Of a stretch of DNA of 64,000 nucleotides, positions 23,474 through 31,868 are shown piece after piece. The stretch is from Alphaproteobacteria bacterium (lineage in GTDB: Bacteria > Pseudomonadota > Alphaproteobacteria > Micropepsales > Micropepsaceae). How positions within the stretch are numbered: the first letter of the stretch is position 1; every line of letters starts with the position of its first letter. The DNA lies in the NCBI GenBank assembly GCA_024236055.1, contig JACKLF010000007.1, forward strand, positions 70,260-134,259. Reading direction: 5' to 3'. The notes under the pieces were generated by a model. That model was given only the letters and a program-made list of their open reading frames with translations, was not told the DNA's origin and made no database searches. Made by a program: the position numbers and the translations under genes.

Positions 23474-23934
23474 GCGGGCCCATTCGGAGCGGGATTGCAT
23501 TGGTGGTCGAGGACCCTGCCTGGCGCGCCCATCGCGGGCTGCAGGCACAAGTCAAACGCGCGGCCGAAGCGGCGGCCAGACGTGCCCGCCTGCGGGGCGA
23601 CTTCACCATCCTGCTGGCGGACGATGCGCGCCTGAAGACATTGAACCGCGCCTTTCGCGGCAAGAACAAGCCGACCAACGTCCTGTCTTTTCCGTCTGAT
23701 GCCAGGGGCTATCACGGCGATATCGCCATCGCCCATGGCGTGACCGCCCGCGAGGCGAAGGCGGCGGGCAAAAGGTTCGCCGATCATGTCACCCATCTGG
23801 TGGTGCATGGCGTTCTGCACCTGGCGGGCTACGATCATGAAAGCGAAAGCGACGCGCAGGTGATGGAACCGCTGGAAGTGAAAATCCTGGCCGGGATGGG
23901 CATTGCCGATCCCTATCGGGCGGCCGCGCCATGA
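23470..23934 (+). CDS. ybeY: endoribonuclease YbeY (rRNA maturation)
   Basis: This 154-residue metal-dependent RNase is needed for 16S rRNA 3' maturation and ribosome quality control. The zinc site HGVLHLAGYDH matches the H-X3-H-X5-H pattern of the family, and the conserved NKPTNVLSFP block precedes it. It is coupled at both ends by ATGA overlaps (phoH before, corC after). Confidence 0.95.
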   Translation: MSGPIRSGIALVVEDPAWRAHRGLQAQVKRAAEAAARRARLRGDFTILLADDARLKTLNRAFRGKNKPTNVLSFPSDARGYHGDIAIAHGVTAREAKAAGKRFADHVTHLVVHGVLHLAGYDHESESDAQVMEPLEVKILAGMGIADPYRAAAP

Positions 23935-24872
23935 GCGATCCGGCGTCATCCACAGCGGCCGAGCCGCTGTCCCTGTGGAAGCGGCTGATGCTGATGCTGC
24001 GCGGCGAGGACGAATCCGCCGCCGCGATGCGTGAAAGCCTGGCCGAGGTGGTCGAGCAGTCCGAGCGTGAATCCCCGGCCCTGTCGCTGCAGGAACGGGT
24101 GATGCTGGGCAACCTGCTGCGTTTCGGCGACCTTCGGGTGATTGACGTGATGGTGCCGCGCGCCGACATCATCGCCGCCGAGGAAACCATTACCCTGGCC
24201 GAGCTGATGAAGATCATGCGCGAGGCGCAGCATTCGCGCCTGCCGCTTTACCGCGAGACGCTGGACGATCCCACCGGCCTGATCCATGTGAAGGATGTGA
24301 TGGCGCTGCTGGAGCCGTCGCCGGAAGGCGCGTTCTGCATCGCGCCCAATGCATCGATCACCGCGCTGCGCCGGCCCATCCTGTTCGCGCCGCCTTCGAT
24401 GCGCGCGCTGGACCTGATGGTGAAGATGCAGGCCAGCCATACCCATCTGGCGCTGGTGATCGACGAATATGGCGGCACCGACGGGCTGGTCTCGATCGAG
24501 GACCTGATCGAGGAAATTGTCGGCGACATTTCCGACGAGCATGACGAAGTCACCGCCGAGCTGAAGCCGGAAGGCGATGGCTACAGCGCCGATGCGCGCA
24601 TGGACCTGGAGGATTTCAAGGCCGAAACCGGCCATGACCTGATGTTCGAGGACGCCGACGAGGATGTCGACAGCCTGGGCGGGCTGGTCACCTCGCTCCT
24701 GGGGCGTGTGCCCCAGCGCGGCGAGATCGTCGCCCATCCGAACGGCTATGAGTTCCTGGTTCTGGATGCCGATCCGCGCCGGGTGCGCCGCTTGCGCATC
24801 CGCCTGCCCAGGGACGCTGGTGCCGACGTCCCCAAACAGGGCGGCCCCAAAGACGGTGATGGACCGGCATGA
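23931..24872 (+). CDS. CorC/HlyC family CBS-domain protein
   Basis: This 313-residue soluble protein has two CBS domains (about residues 65-185; VMVPRADIIAAEE and LALVIDEYGGTDGLVSIEDLIEEIVGDI) and a C-terminal CorC_HlyC domain. Proteins of this type are linked to Mg2+/Co2+ efflux and sit beside lnt in many Proteobacteria. It overlaps both neighbours by ATGA. Older hemolysin annotations for this family are not supported by function. Confidence 0.9.
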   Translation: MSDPASSTAAEPLSLWKRLMLMLRGEDESAAAMRESLAEVVEQSERESPALSLQERVMLGNLLRFGDLRVIDVMVPRADIIAAEETITLAELMKIMREAQHSRLPLYRETLDDPTGLIHVKDVMALLEPSPEGAFCIAPNASITALRRPILFAPPSMRALDLMVKMQASHTHLALVIDEYGGTDGLVSIEDLIEEIVGDISDEHDEVTAELKPEGDGYSADARMDLEDFKAETGHDLMFEDADEDVDSLGGLVTSLLGRVPQRGEIVAHPNGYEFLVLDADPRRVRRLRIRLPRDAGADVPKQGGPKDGDGPA

Positions 24873-26446
24873 CGGTTCTGGCGCGCGCCGGTGCCTGGGT
24901 GCGGAACCTGTCCGGCTGTCGCCGGCTGGGCTTTGCCTTTGGCTGCGGTGTGGTGTCGGCGACCGGCTTTGCGCCGCTGGGCTTTTTCCCGGCGCTGCTG
25001 GCAGGCTATGGCGCGCTGGTGCTGCTCCTGGATGGCGCTGACGGGGGCCCGCACCCCCTGCGCGCCGCCGCCGCCATCGGCTGGGCCTTTCTGTTCGGTC
25101 AGTTCCTGCTGGGGCTTTACTGGATCGGCTATGCCTTCATGGTCGATCCGTCGGCGCATCTTTGGCAGATGCCCTTTGCGCTGCTGGGTCTGACGGCGGG
25201 GCTGGGCCTGTTCGGCGCGCTGGCGGGCTTGCTGTCGATGTATTTCTGGCAGGACGGTCCGGCGCGCATTTTCATCACTGCCGCCTTCTTTGCCCTTTGC
25301 GAATATCTGCGCGGCCATGTGCTGACAGGCTTTCCCTGGAATCTGGCCGGCTATGGCTGGGGCGCGGTGCCGGCGGTGCTGCAAGGCGCCAGCCTGTTTG
25401 GCGTTTATGGCCTGTCTTTCCTGACCATCCTGCTGGGCGCTTCGCTGGCCGAGCTGCTGTGCGGGCGCTGGCGGCTGTCCGCCGCGATGGCGCTGGCCTT
25501 TGCGGGCCTGTTCGGCTTTGGCGTGTACCGGCTGAACGCCACACCCGCCGATGACACCAGGGGTGTGGTCGTGCGGCTGGTGCAACCGGATGTGCCGCAG
25601 CGTGAGAAATATGTTCGCAAGCTGATGATGCGCAACTGGGACTGGCTTGTGGAGTTGAGCGCGCGCCCCGGTGACAAGGCGCTGGGCCGCCCCGATGTGA
25701 TCGTCTGGCCCGAGGCGGCCACCGGCTTTCCGGTGGCCAATGCGCCCGGCGCGCTGGACCAGATCGCGCTGTTCACCGGACGCGGCCAGACGCTGATCAC
25801 CGGATCCGAACGCGTCGCGCAAGACGCGCAGGGGTTGTCCTACTACAACAGTCTCTACCTGTTCGGGCGCTACGGTGCGCTGCCGCTGGTCTATGACAAA
25901 TTCCATCTGGTGCCGTTCGGCGAATATGTGCCCTTCGCCAAACTTTTGGGACAGATCGGCATTACCAAGCTCACGCAAGGCCCGTCGGGTTTTTCGGCGG
26001 GCGATCATCCCCATCTGCTGGCGGTGCCCGGTGCGCCGCCGGTATCACCGCTTATTTGCTATGAGGTGATCTTTCCCGGCGCGGTTGTCGATACAAGCGC
26101 GCCGCGGCCTGGCTGGATGGTCAATGTCACCGACGATTCCTGGTTCGGTCCCTGGGCTGGTCCGCGCCAGCATCTTCTGATCGCGCGCGTGCGCGCGATC
26201 GAGGAAGGCCTGCCCATCGCACGCGCCGCCAACACCGGCATCAGCGCCATGATCGACCCTTACGGGCGCATTGTCCGGCAGCTTTCCTTGGGTCAAAGAG
26301 GCGTGGTCGATGCCCGCCTGCCCGCCGCGCTGGCCCCCACGCTGTATGCACGTTTCGGAGACTTGTGGTTTTTCCTGCTTATGGTTAGCGCCGCTTTTGC
26401 CGCGTTTCTTCTGGCGCGCGTGCCGGTTCGGCTTGGCGCGGCGTGA
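24869..26446 (+). CDS. lnt: apolipoprotein N-acyltransferase
   Basis: Lnt transfers the third acyl chain to the N-terminal cysteine of lipoproteins in the inner membrane. The 525-residue product has about seven hydrophobic helices and a periplasmic nitrilase domain. The catalytic triad is visible: Glu in WPEAATGFPV, Lys in YDKFHLVPFGEYVPF, and Cys in SPLICYEVIFPG. A final hydrophobic helix ends the protein. Last gene of the coupled phoH-ybeY-corC-lnt run. Confidence 0.95.
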   Translation: MTVLARAGAWVRNLSGCRRLGFAFGCGVVSATGFAPLGFFPALLAGYGALVLLLDGADGGPHPLRAAAAIGWAFLFGQFLLGLYWIGYAFMVDPSAHLWQMPFALLGLTAGLGLFGALAGLLSMYFWQDGPARIFITAAFFALCEYLRGHVLTGFPWNLAGYGWGAVPAVLQGASLFGVYGLSFLTILLGASLAELLCGRWRLSAAMALAFAGLFGFGVYRLNATPADDTRGVVVRLVQPDVPQREKYVRKLMMRNWDWLVELSARPGDKALGRPDVIVWPEAATGFPVANAPGALDQIALFTGRGQTLITGSERVAQDAQGLSYYNSLYLFGRYGALPLVYDKFHLVPFGEYVPFAKLLGQIGITKLTQGPSGFSAGDHPHLLAVPGAPPVSPLICYEVIFPGAVVDTSAPRPGWMVNVTDDSWFGPWAGPRQHLLIARVRAIEEGLPIARAANTGISAMIDPYGRIVRQLSLGQRGVVDARLPAALAPTLYARFGDLWFFLLMVSAAFAAFLLARVPVRLGAA

Positions 26447-26510
26447 AATTTCTGTTCTGTTCCGCCCCTGTTGAAGGTAAGTTCCCTGTCGCGAACAGAA
26501 CTGTGCGATC

Positions 26511-26924
26511 GTGCCCAAAAAGCAAGCCAATCCCATCGACGTTCAGGTCGGCAACCGTGTGCGCATCCGGCGCATGCTGATTGGCATGAGTCAGGAACGG
26601 CTGGGCGATCTGCTCGGCCTGACCTTCCAGCAGGTCCAGAAATACGAAAAAGGCGTCAACCGCATCGGCGCGGGCCGCCTGTTCGAAGTGGCGCGCATCC
26701 TCAATGTGCCGATCGATTTCTTCTATGAGGGCGTGGAAGGCCAGCTTGCCGGCCAGCCCGGCATGGCCGAACCGGAATCGGCGCCGCCGGTGATGGAGTT
26801 CGTCTCCTCCGGCGAAGGGCTGCAGCTTTCGCTGGCCTTCATGAAGATCAAGGACGCCAAGGTCCGCAAGCGCGTGCTGGACCTGGTCAAGTCGCTCGCC
26901 GAAGAAGAAGAGCAGAAGACCTAG
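26511..26924 (+). CDS. XRE family helix-turn-helix regulator
   Basis: This 137-residue protein has an N-terminal HTH (residues about 13-65; VGNRVRIRRMLIGMSQERLGDLLGL, then TFQQVQKYEKGVNRI). A C-terminal extension ends in an acidic helix. It belongs to the conserved alphaproteobacterial type encoded after lnt. In related genomes metK and trmB usually follow; here hisE follows on the opposite strand, so synteny breaks at its 3' end. GTG start at 26511. Confidence 0.88.
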   Translation: MPKKQANPIDVQVGNRVRIRRMLIGMSQERLGDLLGLTFQQVQKYEKGVNRIGAGRLFEVARILNVPIDFFYEGVEGQLAGQPGMAEPESAPPVMEFVSSGEGLQLSLAFMKIKDAKVRKRVLDLVKSLAEEEEQKT

Positions 26925-27241
26925 AGCCCGCTCTTGCGCGAGGCTTTCTCCTGCAGGCCGGACTGGGCCTGGCGCGCTTCCAGCACCTTGTAGACATCCT
27001 CGGGCGTGATGCCTGCCGCCGCCCACACCACCGCCAGGTGATACAGCACGTCCGCCGATTCCGAAGCCAGCGCCGCCTTGTCCTGCTGGATGGCCGCGAT
27101 CACCGTTTCCACCGCTTCCTCGCCGAATTTCTTGGCGCATTTCTCCATCCCCTTGGCCAGCAGGCTGGCGGTATAGGACTGGGCGGGATCGGCATCCTTG
27201 CGGGCGGCGATGGTGGCGAACAGGCGGTCAAGGCCGGACAT
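26921..27241 (-). CDS. hisE: phosphoribosyl-ATP diphosphatase HisE
   Basis: HisE hydrolyses phosphoribosyl-ATP to phosphoribosyl-AMP in histidine synthesis. The 106-residue protein has the MazG-like four-helix motif with KKFGEEAVETVIAA and ESADVLYHLAVV (metal-binding E and D residues). Its 3' end overlaps the xre gene convergently by 4 bp. It is separated from hisF (43172-43933), with which it often forms an operon. Confidence 0.93.
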   Translation of the reverse strand: MSGLDRLFATIAARKDADPAQSYTASLLAKGMEKCAKKFGEEAVETVIAAIQQDKAALASESADVLYHLAVVWAAAGITPEDVYKVLEARQAQSGLQEKASRKSGL

Positions 27242-27301
27242 GGCGGGTCACTCTTGTTGAACGGCGGCAGGCTAGCGGTTCAGGGCGGCGCTTTCCAGCG
27301 A

Positions 27302-28123
27302 TCACACTGCGATGCGGGCGCGGATGTCGGCAGGGGTCTTGCCCATGTCGCGCAGGGCTTTGAGGGTAATGGTGGTGTCGCGCTTGGAGAATTTGCGCCC
27401 ATCCCTGTCCAGCACCAGCCGGTGATGGGCATATTGCGGCTCAGGCAGGCCCAGAAGCGCCTGCAAAAGCCGCTGCACCGGGGTGGCGGCCAGAAGATCC
27501 TCGCCCCGCGTCACCAGGGTCACATTCTGGGCGGCGTCGTCGACCACCACGCTGAGGTGATAGGAAGTGGGCATGTCCTTGCGCGCGATCACCACATCGC
27601 CGCCCGGTGCCGGATCGGCGTCGCGTGGCTGGCCCTGCTCCAGGAAGGTCAGCGGTCCTGTCAGCGCCAGCGCCTTTTGCACGTCCAGCCGGATGGCATA
27701 AGCCTCGCCCGCCGCGATGCGCGCCTGGCGCACATTGGCAGACAGCGCGCGGCAGGTGCCCGGATAGACTTGCGCGTCGTCCCCGGCATGGGGCGCATCC
27801 CCGGCGCGGGCGATCTCGCGCGCAATGTCGGCGCGTGTGCAGAAACAGGGATAGGTGACACCCTGCTGCGAAAGCTGGTCCAGCGCGGCGCGATAGGCGT
27901 CCAGGCGGCGGGACTGGCGCATCACCGGTTCGTCCCAGGACAGGCCCAGCCATTTCAGGTCCAGGAAAATCGCCTCGATGAAAGTCTCGCGCGACCGGCT
28001 GGCGTCGATATCCTCGATCCGCAGCAGAAAGTCATCGCCCGCCTGATAGGCGGTGATCGCGGCAAAGGCATGGCCCAGATGCAGCAGGCCTGTCGGCGAC
28101 GGCGCGAAGCGGGTTACAATCAT
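27302..28123 (-). CDS. gluQ: glutamyl-Q tRNA(Asp) synthetase
   Basis: This 273-residue GluRS paralogue lacks the anticodon domain and glutamylates queuosine in tRNA(Asp). It has the HIGH-type motif FAPSPTGLLHLGHAFAA, the KMSKS-type motif GRKFSKRDTTI and part of the zinc site (CFCTR). ATG 28123 is chosen because the family N-terminus begins at MIVTRFAPSPTG; the open frame upstream is antisense to the esterase gene. Only 30 bp separate it from the divergent esterase start. Confidence 0.92.
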   Translation of the reverse strand: MIVTRFAPSPTGLLHLGHAFAAITAYQAGDDFLLRIEDIDASRSRETFIEAIFLDLKWLGLSWDEPVMRQSRRLDAYRAALDQLSQQGVTYPCFCTRADIAREIARAGDAPHAGDDAQVYPGTCRALSANVRQARIAAGEAYAIRLDVQKALALTGPLTFLEQGQPRDADPAPGGDVVIARKDMPTSYHLSVVVDDAAQNVTLVTRGEDLLAATPVQRLLQALLGLPEPQYAHHRLVLDRDGRKFSKRDTTITLKALRDMGKTPADIRARIAV

Positions 28124-28153
28124 CGCCGCAAATCCTAACTGATCCCGCAGCTT

Positions 28154-28855
28154 ATGACCCAGCAGACTTTGAGCGGCCCCACACTGGCGCCCGCGCGCGG
28201 CACCGCCAGCCATCTGGTGGTGATGGTCCATGGCTATGGCGCCGACGGGCAGGACCTGATCGGGTTGGCCGATCACTGGCGCCAGATGCTGCCAAGCGTG
28301 GCCTTTTGCGCCCCCAATGCGCCATCCCGCGTGCCGGGCGGGCCGGGCTATCAATGGTTTCCCATCACCCGCATCGACCCGCATGAGATGAAAAAGGGTG
28401 TGGAGACGGCAGGCCCGGCGCTGGATGCCTTTCTGGATGCGGAGCTGGAACGGCTGGGCCTGTCGCCCGACCGCCTGGCGCTGGTGGGATTTTCGCAAGG
28501 CACGATGCTGTCGCTGCATGTGGGGCTGCGCCGCAAGGTGCCGCCCGCCGCCATCGTGGGTTTTTCCGGCCTGCTGGCCGGGCCGGTGCCGGCATCCGGC
28601 GATGATGGGGCGAAAATCCCGCCCATCCTCCTGACTCATGGCGACAGCGACAGCGTCATTCCGCCCCAGGCCATGTTCCAGGCCGCCGGTCAGCTTGGCC
28701 TGGCCGGGGCGGCGGTGCAGTGGCACCTGGCGCCGGGAATGGGCCACGGCATTGATCCGCAAGGCCTGATGATGGCCGGGCTTTTCCTGAACCAGGCCCT
28801 TGGCGGGCTGCTGGCGCGCAGCGGCGAAACCCGCTGCATCTACAAACTGTCATAG
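28154..28855 (+). CDS. alpha/beta-hydrolase, carboxylesterase/phospholipase family
   Basis: This 233-residue cytoplasmic serine hydrolase has the nucleophile motif GFSQG (Ser114), the aspartate in HGDSDSVIP and the histidine in GMGHGID, with the oxyanion-hole motif HGYGADGQD. This is the classical layout of bacterial carboxylesterases related to human APT1. The physiological substrate is unknown. It has no operon partner. Confidence 0.9.
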   Translation: MTQQTLSGPTLAPARGTASHLVVMVHGYGADGQDLIGLADHWRQMLPSVAFCAPNAPSRVPGGPGYQWFPITRIDPHEMKKGVETAGPALDAFLDAELERLGLSPDRLALVGFSQGTMLSLHVGLRRKVPPAAIVGFSGLLAGPVPASGDDGAKIPPILLTHGDSDSVIPPQAMFQAAGQLGLAGAAVQWHLAPGMGHGIDPQGLMMAGLFLNQALGGLLARSGETRCIYKLS

Positions 28856-28933
28856 CGAATCGGCTAGATTCGCGGCGTGGGATAGCGCAGATTTCGCCCA
28901 CGAAAGGAGACCGGTCTTCAAAAGGTTTCTTCC

Positions 28934-29494
28934 GTGCTAGCCGCCGCCGTCACAGCCGGCAATTGCCCCGCCCTGGTGCTCAACGCGGATTACCGCCCGT
29001 TGAGCTACTATCCGCTCTCGCTCTGGTCCTGGCAGGACACGATCAAGGCGGTGTTCCTGGAGCGGGTCACGATCCTGGAGGAATATGACCGGGTGGTGCG
29101 TTCGGCGCGCTTTGAGATGCGCCTGCCCTCGGTGGTGTCGCTGAAGACCTATATCAAGCCGTCGCGCCGCCCTGCCTTCACCCGCTTCAATGTTTTCCTG
29201 CGCGACCAGTTCGAATGCCAGTATTGCGGCGATCCCAACGACCTGACCTTCGATCACGTCATTCCGCGCTCACGCGGCGGGCGCACCACCTGGGAAAATG
29301 TCGTCACCGCCTGCAGCCCCTGCAACCTGACCAAGGCGGCGCGTATGCCCGCCCAGGCGCGGATGCATCCGCGCATCCGCCCGCACCAGCCCACGGTGAT
29401 GGAATTGCGCGAGCATGGGCGCAAGTTTCCGCCGAATTATCTGCACGAATCCTGGGCGGACTATCTGTACTGGGATTCCGAACTCGAGCCGTGA
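28934..29494 (+). CDS. HNH endonuclease family protein
   Basis: This 186-residue protein has a zinc-stabilised HNH fold: C95-X2-C98 (CQYC), the HNH core FDHVIPRSRGGRTTWENVVTAC, and C127/C130 (CSPC). The N-terminal region (ALVLNADYRPLSYYPLSLWSWQ) is typical of a chromosomal HNH group widespread in alphaproteobacteria that is not tied to introns or phages. The role is unknown. GTG start at 28934. Confidence 0.88.
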   Translation: MLAAAVTAGNCPALVLNADYRPLSYYPLSLWSWQDTIKAVFLERVTILEEYDRVVRSARFEMRLPSVVSLKTYIKPSRRPAFTRFNVFLRDQFECQYCGDPNDLTFDHVIPRSRGGRTTWENVVTACSPCNLTKAARMPAQARMHPRIRPHQPTVMELREHGRKFPPNYLHESWADYLYWDSELEP

Positions 29495-29612
29495 GCCGCG
29501 GCGCGCGAAGCGCGTGAGCAGGTCCAGTGGACCTGCGAGAGCGGCGAACGCCGCGAGCCCAAGCGAGCGGCAGGCGCGGAAACCCTGCGCCGCAAAATCC
29601 CCGTGGCTCTGT
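29495..29612. repeat. array of small hairpins downstream of the HNH gene
   Basis: Short inverted repeats follow one another: GCGCGCGAAGCGCG, CAGGTCCAGTGGACCTG (29519-29535), GCGGCGAACGCCGC, and GGCGCGG...CCTGCGCC. The segment lies between convergent genes and could act as a terminator or repeat relic. It is unlike the R-family elements. Confidence 0.5.
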
Positions 29613-29625
29613 GAGCAGGGTAAAT

Positions 29626-30180
29626 CTAGATTCTTTCCGACAGCCGGATCGCCATGCGGCAGCCCGCCTTGATCGTCTCGCTGAGCAGGCGATAGCCGGG
29701 GGCCTGCTCGGCGCCGTTTTCCAGCGCGGTGTCGCGGTGCTCAATTTCCTCGGCACGGAATTTTTCCACCGTCTGCGTCAGCGCCGGATCGCTGTCGCCC
29801 AACTGGGCGATCTGGCCGGCATAATGTTCGTCGATCACCTCTTCGACCGCCGCGGTGCAGGCATAGGCGGCCTTTTCGCCCATCGCCGCCGTCACCGCGC
29901 CCAGCGCGAAACCGGCGATGCGCCACACCGGCTCCAGCGCCGTGGGGCGCACGCGCCGTTCGTTGACCAGCGCGTCAAAGGCCTTCAGATGCGCCTGCTC
30001 CTGCTGGGCCATGTGCTCGATGGTCGCCACGCTGGCGGCGGCGCCGGGGCGGCGGCGCAGCACCGCAAGCTGGCCTTCATAGATGCGCACCGCGCCATAT
30101 TCGCCGGCATGATCGACCCGGATCATGGATTCGGTATCGGCGCCCGTGCCGGGCGATGCGGGTCTTTTCTTGCGGCTCAT
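29626..30180 (-). CDS. coq7: demethoxyubiquinone hydroxylase Coq7
   Basis: Coq7 is a di-iron monooxygenase that hydroxylates demethoxyubiquinone in ubiquinone synthesis. The 184-residue protein has the duplicated ligand motifs: RVDHAGEYGAVRIYEG with EQAHLKAF, then AVEEVIDEHYAGQ with EIEHRDTA. All iron ligands appear to be present. It overlaps the dsbB stop by ATGA, a pairing often seen in alphaproteobacteria. Confidence 0.94.
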   Translation of the reverse strand: MSRKKRPASPGTGADTESMIRVDHAGEYGAVRIYEGQLAVLRRRPGAAASVATIEHMAQQEQAHLKAFDALVNERRVRPTALEPVWRIAGFALGAVTAAMGEKAAYACTAAVEEVIDEHYAGQIAQLGDSDPALTQTVEKFRAEEIEHRDTALENGAEQAPGYRLLSETIKAGCRMAIRLSERI

Positions 30181-30761
30181 TTCTTCACCAGCAGGACGGC
30201 GCCCAGCGCGGCTGCGCCAAGCGAGAAGATCGCATTATAGGCCGCCAGCGAGAGGCCGAACAGCGACCAGGTGACGGCATTGCAGCTGACCTCGGGCGGC
30301 GGGGCGCCCGAGCCCAGTGTATAGCGCAGGCCCGTGCAGGCGCTGGGGCCCGGCAGCAGGTTGATCTGCATCCCGGTCTGGTAAAGACCGATCAGGCCCG
30401 ACACCGCGACCAGCGCCACCACAGCAATCGCGGCCGCGTGGCGGTTGGGCGCCAGCGCCAGAAGCGCGGCGATCAGCATCGCACCCGCGCCGGTATAGGG
30501 CGCGACGGCCCATTGTCCCGAAACGGCGATGCCCGCCACCGTGACCACAAGAATGGTGGCTGCGCTCCAGGCATAAGCGTGGCGCTTGCCCATCTGTATA
30601 CCGGCAAGCCCGATGATGGCGGCGGCAATATGCGGCCAGCGCTGCCAGTGGCACATCTCGCAGGGTGCAAGATGGCCGATATACTGAAAGCCCAAAGCAC
30701 CCAGCACCAGCGCAAGCGCCACGGTGCCCAGTGCCATTGCAATCCTGTCATCACCAATCAT
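30177..30761 (-). CDS. dsbB: disulfide bond formation protein DsbB
   Basis: DsbB is an inner-membrane quinone reductase that reoxidises DsbA. The 194-residue protein has four hydrophobic helices, the first redox pair as CEMC (APCEMCHWQRWPH) and the second as the cysteines of SACTG and VSC in the second periplasmic loop. Start MIGDDRIAMALG at 30761 is chosen because the helix follows at once; the open frame to 30899 overlaps the divergent gene and is not protein-like. It is coupled to coq7. Confidence 0.9.
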   Translation of the reverse strand: MIGDDRIAMALGTVALALVLGALGFQYIGHLAPCEMCHWQRWPHIAAAIIGLAGIQMGKRHAYAWSAATILVVTVAGIAVSGQWAVAPYTGAGAMLIAALLALAPNRHAAAIAVVALVAVSGLIGLYQTGMQINLLPGPSACTGLRYTLGSGAPPPEVSCNAVTWSLFGLSLAAYNAIFSLGAAALGAVLLVKK

Positions 30762-30892
30762 GGCAGAGAAATATCTTCCGCTGGGCGGGCTGCGCGCGGT
30801 ACAAGTAGCATGTCTGCGCCGCGACATGGAATGCCCCATCGCCCTGTCCGGCCGGATGCGAAAGACCCCGATACCCCAACCCCCCGCGTGCC

Positions 30893-31639
30893 GTGTCATT
30901 GTTGTTTAGGAAGAAGGCGTCTCCCAAGCCCGTGCGCCGTGAGCTGCTGAAGATCGACGGACGTTTGCTGGAGGTGAAGGTGCGCCACAATCCGCGCGCG
31001 CGCCGCATGATCGTCAAGGTCAATCCCGCGACCGGCGAAGTCTCCGTCACCGTGCCCACGCGGCGCGGCCTGGATTCCGCGCTGGAGTTTGCGCGCCGCG
31101 AACATGACTGGATCGCCCGCCAGCTTGCGATCACGCCGGGGCCGGTGACGATCGCGCCCGGCGCCAGCCTGCCTTTCCGGGGCGAAATGCACCAGGTGCG
31201 CAGCGCCGCGCGCGGGCCCGCCCCGGTGTGGCGCGAGGACGGCGTGATCTGGGTGCGCGGCCAGGCCGCGCATGGTCCGCGCCGGGTGCTGGATTTCCTC
31301 AAGCGCGAGGCGCGCGCGATTTTCGAGACCCGTGCGCTGGCCCATGCCGAAGTGCTGGGGGTCAAGCCGTCGCGCATCACCGTGCGCGACACCGCCAGCC
31401 GCTGGGGCTCCTGTTCCTCGGCGCGCTCGCTGTCCTTTTCCTGGCGGCTGATCCTGGCGCCGGATTTCGTGCTGGATTATGTGGTCGCCCATGAGATCGC
31501 CCATCTGCGCGAGATGAATCACGGCCCGCGCTTCTGGGCGCATGTGCGCAAGCTGATGCCGCAGATGGACGAGGCGCAGGACTGGCTGAAAACCCATGGC
31601 CGCGAATTGCAGCGCTATGTGGTGGCGGCCAGCAATTAG
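30893..31639 (+). CDS. YgjP-like M48/DUF45 zinc metallopeptidase
   Basis: This 248-residue protein belongs to the DUF45 (YgjP, SprT-like) family. It has the block RDTASRWGSCSSARSLSFSWRL and then the zinc motif VAHEIAHLREMNHGPRFW, which includes the third histidine. The family is thought to be cytoplasmic peptidases linked to genome maintenance, but substrates are unknown. GTG start at 30893. Its 3' end is 21 bp from repeat copy R3a. Confidence 0.88.
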   Translation: MSLLFRKKASPKPVRRELLKIDGRLLEVKVRHNPRARRMIVKVNPATGEVSVTVPTRRGLDSALEFARREHDWIARQLAITPGPVTIAPGASLPFRGEMHQVRSAARGPAPVWREDGVIWVRGQAAHGPRRVLDFLKREARAIFETRALAHAEVLGVKPSRITVRDTASRWGSCSSARSLSFSWRLILAPDFVLDYVVAHEIAHLREMNHGPRFWAHVRKLMPQMDEAQDWLKTHGRELQRYVVAASN

Positions 31640-31660
31640 CTGAAACAGGCACGAACCCCC

Positions 31661-31744
31661 CTCCCCCTTTTGGGCGAAGCCCATAAAGGGGGAGATGTCG
31701 CAACGATGGGTCGGCAGAGCCGACCGAGTTGCGACAGAGGAGGG
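31661..31744 (-). repeat. interspersed palindromic element, copy R3a
   Basis: Reverse-orientation copy: the hairpin CTCCCCCTTTtGGGCgaaGCCCataAAGGGGGAG comes first, then the inner inverted repeat ending in TTGCGACAGAGGAGGG. It is stacked with R3b between the convergent ygjP-like and PBP genes. Its inner arm is nearly identical to that of R7 and R2. Confidence 0.85.
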
Positions 31745-31765
31745 TTAGGAATTCCAGAGGCTCTG

Positions 31766-31852
31766 CTCCCCCTTCGGCGCGTAAGCGCCCGGAAGGGGGA
31801 GGTGGCGCAACGATGGGTCCGCCTTTGGCGGACCGAGTTGCGCCGGAGGGGG
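31766..31852 (-). repeat. interspersed palindromic element, copy R3b
   Basis: Second copy of the stacked pair, same orientation as R3a and 21 bp further on. The CTCCCCCTT arm pairs with AAGGGGGAG around GGCGCGTAAGCGCC. The edge GGAGGGGGTTC lies 16 bp from the PBP stop codon, so on the minus strand the element directly follows the PBP gene. Confidence 0.85.
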
Positions 31853-31868
31853 TTCAGACAAAAAAGAT

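Noticed and set aside
31661..31852. The stacked repeats as a CRISPR array
   Set aside because: Copies are few, long, palindromic and scattered, with no regular spacers and no cas genes.
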